8,334 nt of DNA, taken from positions 1 through 8,334 of the forward strand of contig JAFATP010000289.1 of the NCBI GenBank assembly GCA_019243895.1, written 5' to 3'. The notes beneath the pieces were generated by a model that saw only the letters and a program-made list of their open reading frames with translations, did not search any database and was not told where the DNA came from. The stretch is from Alphaproteobacteria bacterium. GTDB lineage: Bacteria > Pseudomonadota > Alphaproteobacteria > Rickettsiales > SXRF01. Below are positions 6,688 to 8,334 of this stretch, in pieces. The position numbers were made by a program, and so were the translations under genes. The stretch's first letter is position 1; the number at the start of each line of letters is the position of its first letter.

Positions 6688-6792
6688 TTTTACATTCTAT
6701 CACCAACCGCTTTGACGTTGTGTGACGATTGCATGAAAATCGTGATAACGCTTAAAATATTCCTTTTACTAATTTATCCGCCGCGAATCTCT

Positions 6793-6820
6793 ATCAGAAA
6801 CCGCCATTAGGCGGTCTGAT
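6793..6820 (-). terminator. Hairpin spanning the rppH stop codon, probable terminator
   Basis: Read on the minus strand, ATCAG-ACCGCC, loop TAAT, GGCGGT-TT-CTGAT forms an 11-base-pair interrupted stem with a two-base bulge. The rppH stop codon TAA lies in the loop. The inner six pairs are followed by TTTCT, a poor T-tract, so it may work as a weak intrinsic terminator or protect the 3' end. It separates rppH from the less G+C-rich gene at 6184-6687. Confidence 0.5.
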
Positions 6821-7328
6821 TAACCAGATTCTTGAACTCATCCACCAGTGCCTTATACAGCTGGCGTTTGAACGGCACGATCAAATCCGGCAGCATCCGC
6901 ATGTCCACCCATTTCCATTCCAGGAATTCGGGGTGGGGAGTGTCGATGTCGATATCGGTATCCGCGCCCAGGAAGCGCATGGCGAACCATTTCTGCCGCT
7001 GGCCGCGGTATTGGCCGCCCCAGATGCGGCCGATCAATTCATCCGGCAGGTCATAGGTGTACCAGTCGCTGCTTTCGCGCAGGACGGTGAGAAGTTTCGG
7101 CTCCACGCCGATTTCCTCCCGCAGCTCGCGCAACGCCGCCTGAAGCGGCGCTTCGCCGGAATCGACCCCGCCTTGCGGCATCTGCCAGGCTTCCGTGGTC
7201 ATGTCAATGCGCTTGGCCACCAACACCTGGTTATTGGCATTTAACAGCATAACCCCAACTCCGTTGCGATAGGGCAAAGAAGTCAGATGCGGCGGGATCG
7301 CCGTTTCATTCAGTAAGTGATTGGGCAT
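6807..7328 (-). CDS. rppH: RNA pyrophosphohydrolase (Nudix family)
   Basis: RppH removes pyrophosphate from the 5' end of primary transcripts, leaving a monophosphate that promotes RNase E-dependent decay. The 173-residue protein contains a full Nudix box: G53, E59 and then R67, E68, E71, E72, G74, in PQGGVDSGEAPLQAALRELR (51-70) and the following EEIGV. The opening LPYRNGVGVMLLN (18-30) and the segments ESSDWYTYDLPDEL (85-98) and YRGQRQKWFAMRFLG (107-121) separate RppH from other Nudix enzymes. Its length fits the family. The ATG at 7328 lies 13 bases after the deacetylase stop; the frame stays open further upstream inside the deacetylase gene, but those residues are not RppH-like. No strong ribosome binding site is seen, so translation may be coupled to the deacetylase gene. 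The deacetylase-rppH pairing is common in alphaproteobacteria. The gene ends in a hairpin that contains its stop codon. Confidence 0.96.
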   Translation of the reverse strand: MPNHLLNETAIPPHLTSLPYRNGVGVMLLNANNQVLVAKRIDMTTEAWQMPQGGVDSGEAPLQAALRELREEIGVEPKLLTVLRESSDWYTYDLPDELIGRIWGGQYRGQRQKWFAMRFLGADTDIDIDTPHPEFLEWKWVDMRMLPDLIVPFKRQLYKALVDEFKNLVNQTA

Positions 7329-7341
7329 AAAGGGTAATCTT

Positions 7342-8334
7342 TCACGAATTGGGAATTCTGGCAAGTGCCGAAACGGGGGCGAGGCTATATCCTTTTTCTT
7401 CAATACGTTGTGCCCAGTCGCCGAGAACTTTGAACACGCCGGGAGACGCTTGCACCACCAGCAGCGCGCGCCCATTGCGATGGGCCAGATCTTCCAGCTG
7501 CAACAGCAAACCCGAAAAATCAACCGTGCTTTCTTCTCCGCTATAGATATCCGCCCGTACCACCGGCAGCACTAGCGTCGTCAATAAACGCTCCGCTGCC
7601 TCAGGCAGTGTCGCCGCGCCCAGAACCAGCATCACGCCTCGGCTGGCGATGAATTGCAGCAGCGGCGCGGCGGCGTCGGCATTGGCGGTCAGGCGCTCCT
7701 GCGGCGGCAGGTACAGGCCGACATAGCCCGGCATGCGCGTCATCACCCAGCGCAGGCGGGTAAGGTTTTCCTGCGGATTATTGCTGGTGAGCAGGCCGTG
7801 AGGGCCGGGGTCCGAAGCGGGATAATCGGCAGGCTCGGCAGGGAGTTCGATGAATATTTCATGGCCTGCGGCGCGCGCGGCGGCGGCCCATATGTTGCCG
7901 GAAGGGCCGTACGGCGAAAAGGCCAGGGATATTGCGGGCGGCAGGCGCACGGCATCCTCTACCATTTTGCGGTTGAAGCCGAGTCCTGTCACCATCACGG
8001 CGATCATCGGCTTGTCGCTGCGCGCATAGTCGCGACCATAGTAAATCCACGGCTTGATGCCGGTTTTGCTGAGGCGGGGCAATGGCCCCAGCTCGGTCTG
8101 GTCGGTGAGGGTTTCCGCCGGAGCAGCTGCCAGCGCGGCGCCGGGTGTAACGGCAATGGGGGCGGAGAATGCCGGATTTTCCGCCGTGGCGGTTACCGGG
8201 GAAAACGAGGAGGCTTCCGCCGCAGCGGCAGGCGCAGCCGGTACCCCACCTGCCGGAGCGGCGGATTCCTCGCCTCCTCCCGTCGCGGCGGTGGCGGTTG
8301 CAGCGGGTGGAACGGTTCCGGCGGCGGCGGCGGG
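7342..8334 (-). CDS. Divergent polysaccharide deacetylase family protein (YibQ/DUF610-like), N-terminus cut by window edge
   Basis: The frame is open from the right edge to a TGA at 7342-7344, giving 330 visible residues. The first 80 or so are an Ala/Pro/Thr-rich low-complexity linker, expected between an N-terminal membrane anchor (off the window) and the periplasmic domain. The folded part begins near GPLPRLSKTGIKPWIYYGRD (visible residues 83-102). It continues with MIAVMVTGLGFN (110-121), LAFSPYGP (137-144), GHEIFIELPAEPADYP (157-172) and the closing YSLAPVSAL (316-324), matching the divergent polysaccharide deacetylase family. The family is related to NodB-type deacetylases but its substrate is not established. 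The usual DD metal-binding pair at the first strand reads TG here (VTGLG), so hydrolase activity is doubtful. A TTG at 8080-8082 could be read as a start, but the upstream frame has no stop and the linker is typical. In alphaproteobacteria this gene often lies between a ctpA-type protease gene and rppH; rppH indeed follows. Confidence 0.9.
   Translation of the reverse strand, partial: PAAAAGTVPPAATATAATGGGEESAAPAGGVPAAPAAAAEASSFSPVTATAENPAFSAPIAVTPGAALAAAPAETLTDQTELGPLPRLSKTGIKPWIYYGRDYARSDKPMIAVMVTGLGFNRKMVEDAVRLPPAISLAFSPYGPSGNIWAAAARAAGHEIFIELPAEPADYPASDPGPHGLLTSNNPQENLTRLRWVMTRMPGYVGLYLPPQERLTANADAAAPLLQFIASRGVMLVLGAATLPEAAERLLTTLVLPVVRADIYSGEESTVDFSGLLLQLEDLAHRNGRALLVVQASPGVFKVLGDWAQRIEEKGYSLAPVSALARIPNS

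Noticed and set aside
6807..7523. A longer start for rppH inside the deacetylase gene
   Set aside because: The extra 65 residues are Cys/Trp-rich, unrelated to RppH and overlap conserved deacetylase codons; ATG 7328 fits the family.
7342..8082. TTG at 8082 as the true start of the deacetylase
   Set aside because: The same frame is open through to 8334 with an Ala/Pro linker typical of the family, so the real start lies beyond the window.
8281..8334. GGC/GCC-rich repeat at the right edge as a microsatellite or repeat element
   Set aside because: It is in frame and encodes part of the Ala-rich linker of the deacetylase, with mixed codons elsewhere in the linker; biased composition explains it.

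Overview
This window looks like an ordinary chromosomal segment of an alphaproteobacterium. The evidence is the contiguous plus-strand order rpmH-rnpA-yidD-yidC-engB(yihA)-argB, a gene order typical of that class. Also typical are a divergent polysaccharide deacetylase directly followed by rppH, and a histidine kinase whose core resembles the PleC/DivJ (PdhS) group. Base composition is G+C-rich by eye. The sequence does not fix an order or genus.

Layout. (1) Positions 1-1912, minus strand: a membrane-bound sensor histidine kinase (515-1912) followed 31 bases downstream by panB (1-483), whose C-terminal part lies off the left edge. (2) Positions 1913-2042: a divergent intergenic region with a near-consensus sigma-70-type promoter (TTGACA, 17 bases, TATGTA) driving the plus-strand block. 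(3) Positions 2043-6163, plus strand: six tightly packed genes with gaps of 8-18 bases and one 19-base overlap. They encode ribosomal protein L34, the RNase P protein, YidD, the YidC insertase, the GTPase EngB and acetylglutamate kinase. They most likely form one operon. (4) Positions 6184-8334, minus strand: a divergent polysaccharide deacetylase (N-terminus off the right edge), RNA pyrophosphohydrolase RppH, then an unrecognised two-membrane-segment protein (6184-6687) that is visibly less G+C-rich than its neighbours.

How the genes fit together. The central block joins ribosome and tRNA maturation (L34, RnpA, EngB) to membrane protein insertion (YidC, YidD), with an arginine-biosynthesis gene at its end. 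RppH acts on mRNA 5' ends. PanB belongs to pantothenate/coenzyme A synthesis, and the kinase has no response regulator in the window.

I found no tRNA, rRNA, CRISPR array, insertion sequence, phage gene or defence system, and no gene-free stretch over 300 bases. Nothing here amounts to a clearly new biological system. The items most worth a second look are the unidentified protein at 6184-6687, the orphan kinase, the altered metal-site motif of the deacetylase, the stop-in-loop hairpin ending rppH, and the in-frame rpmH/rnpA junction.
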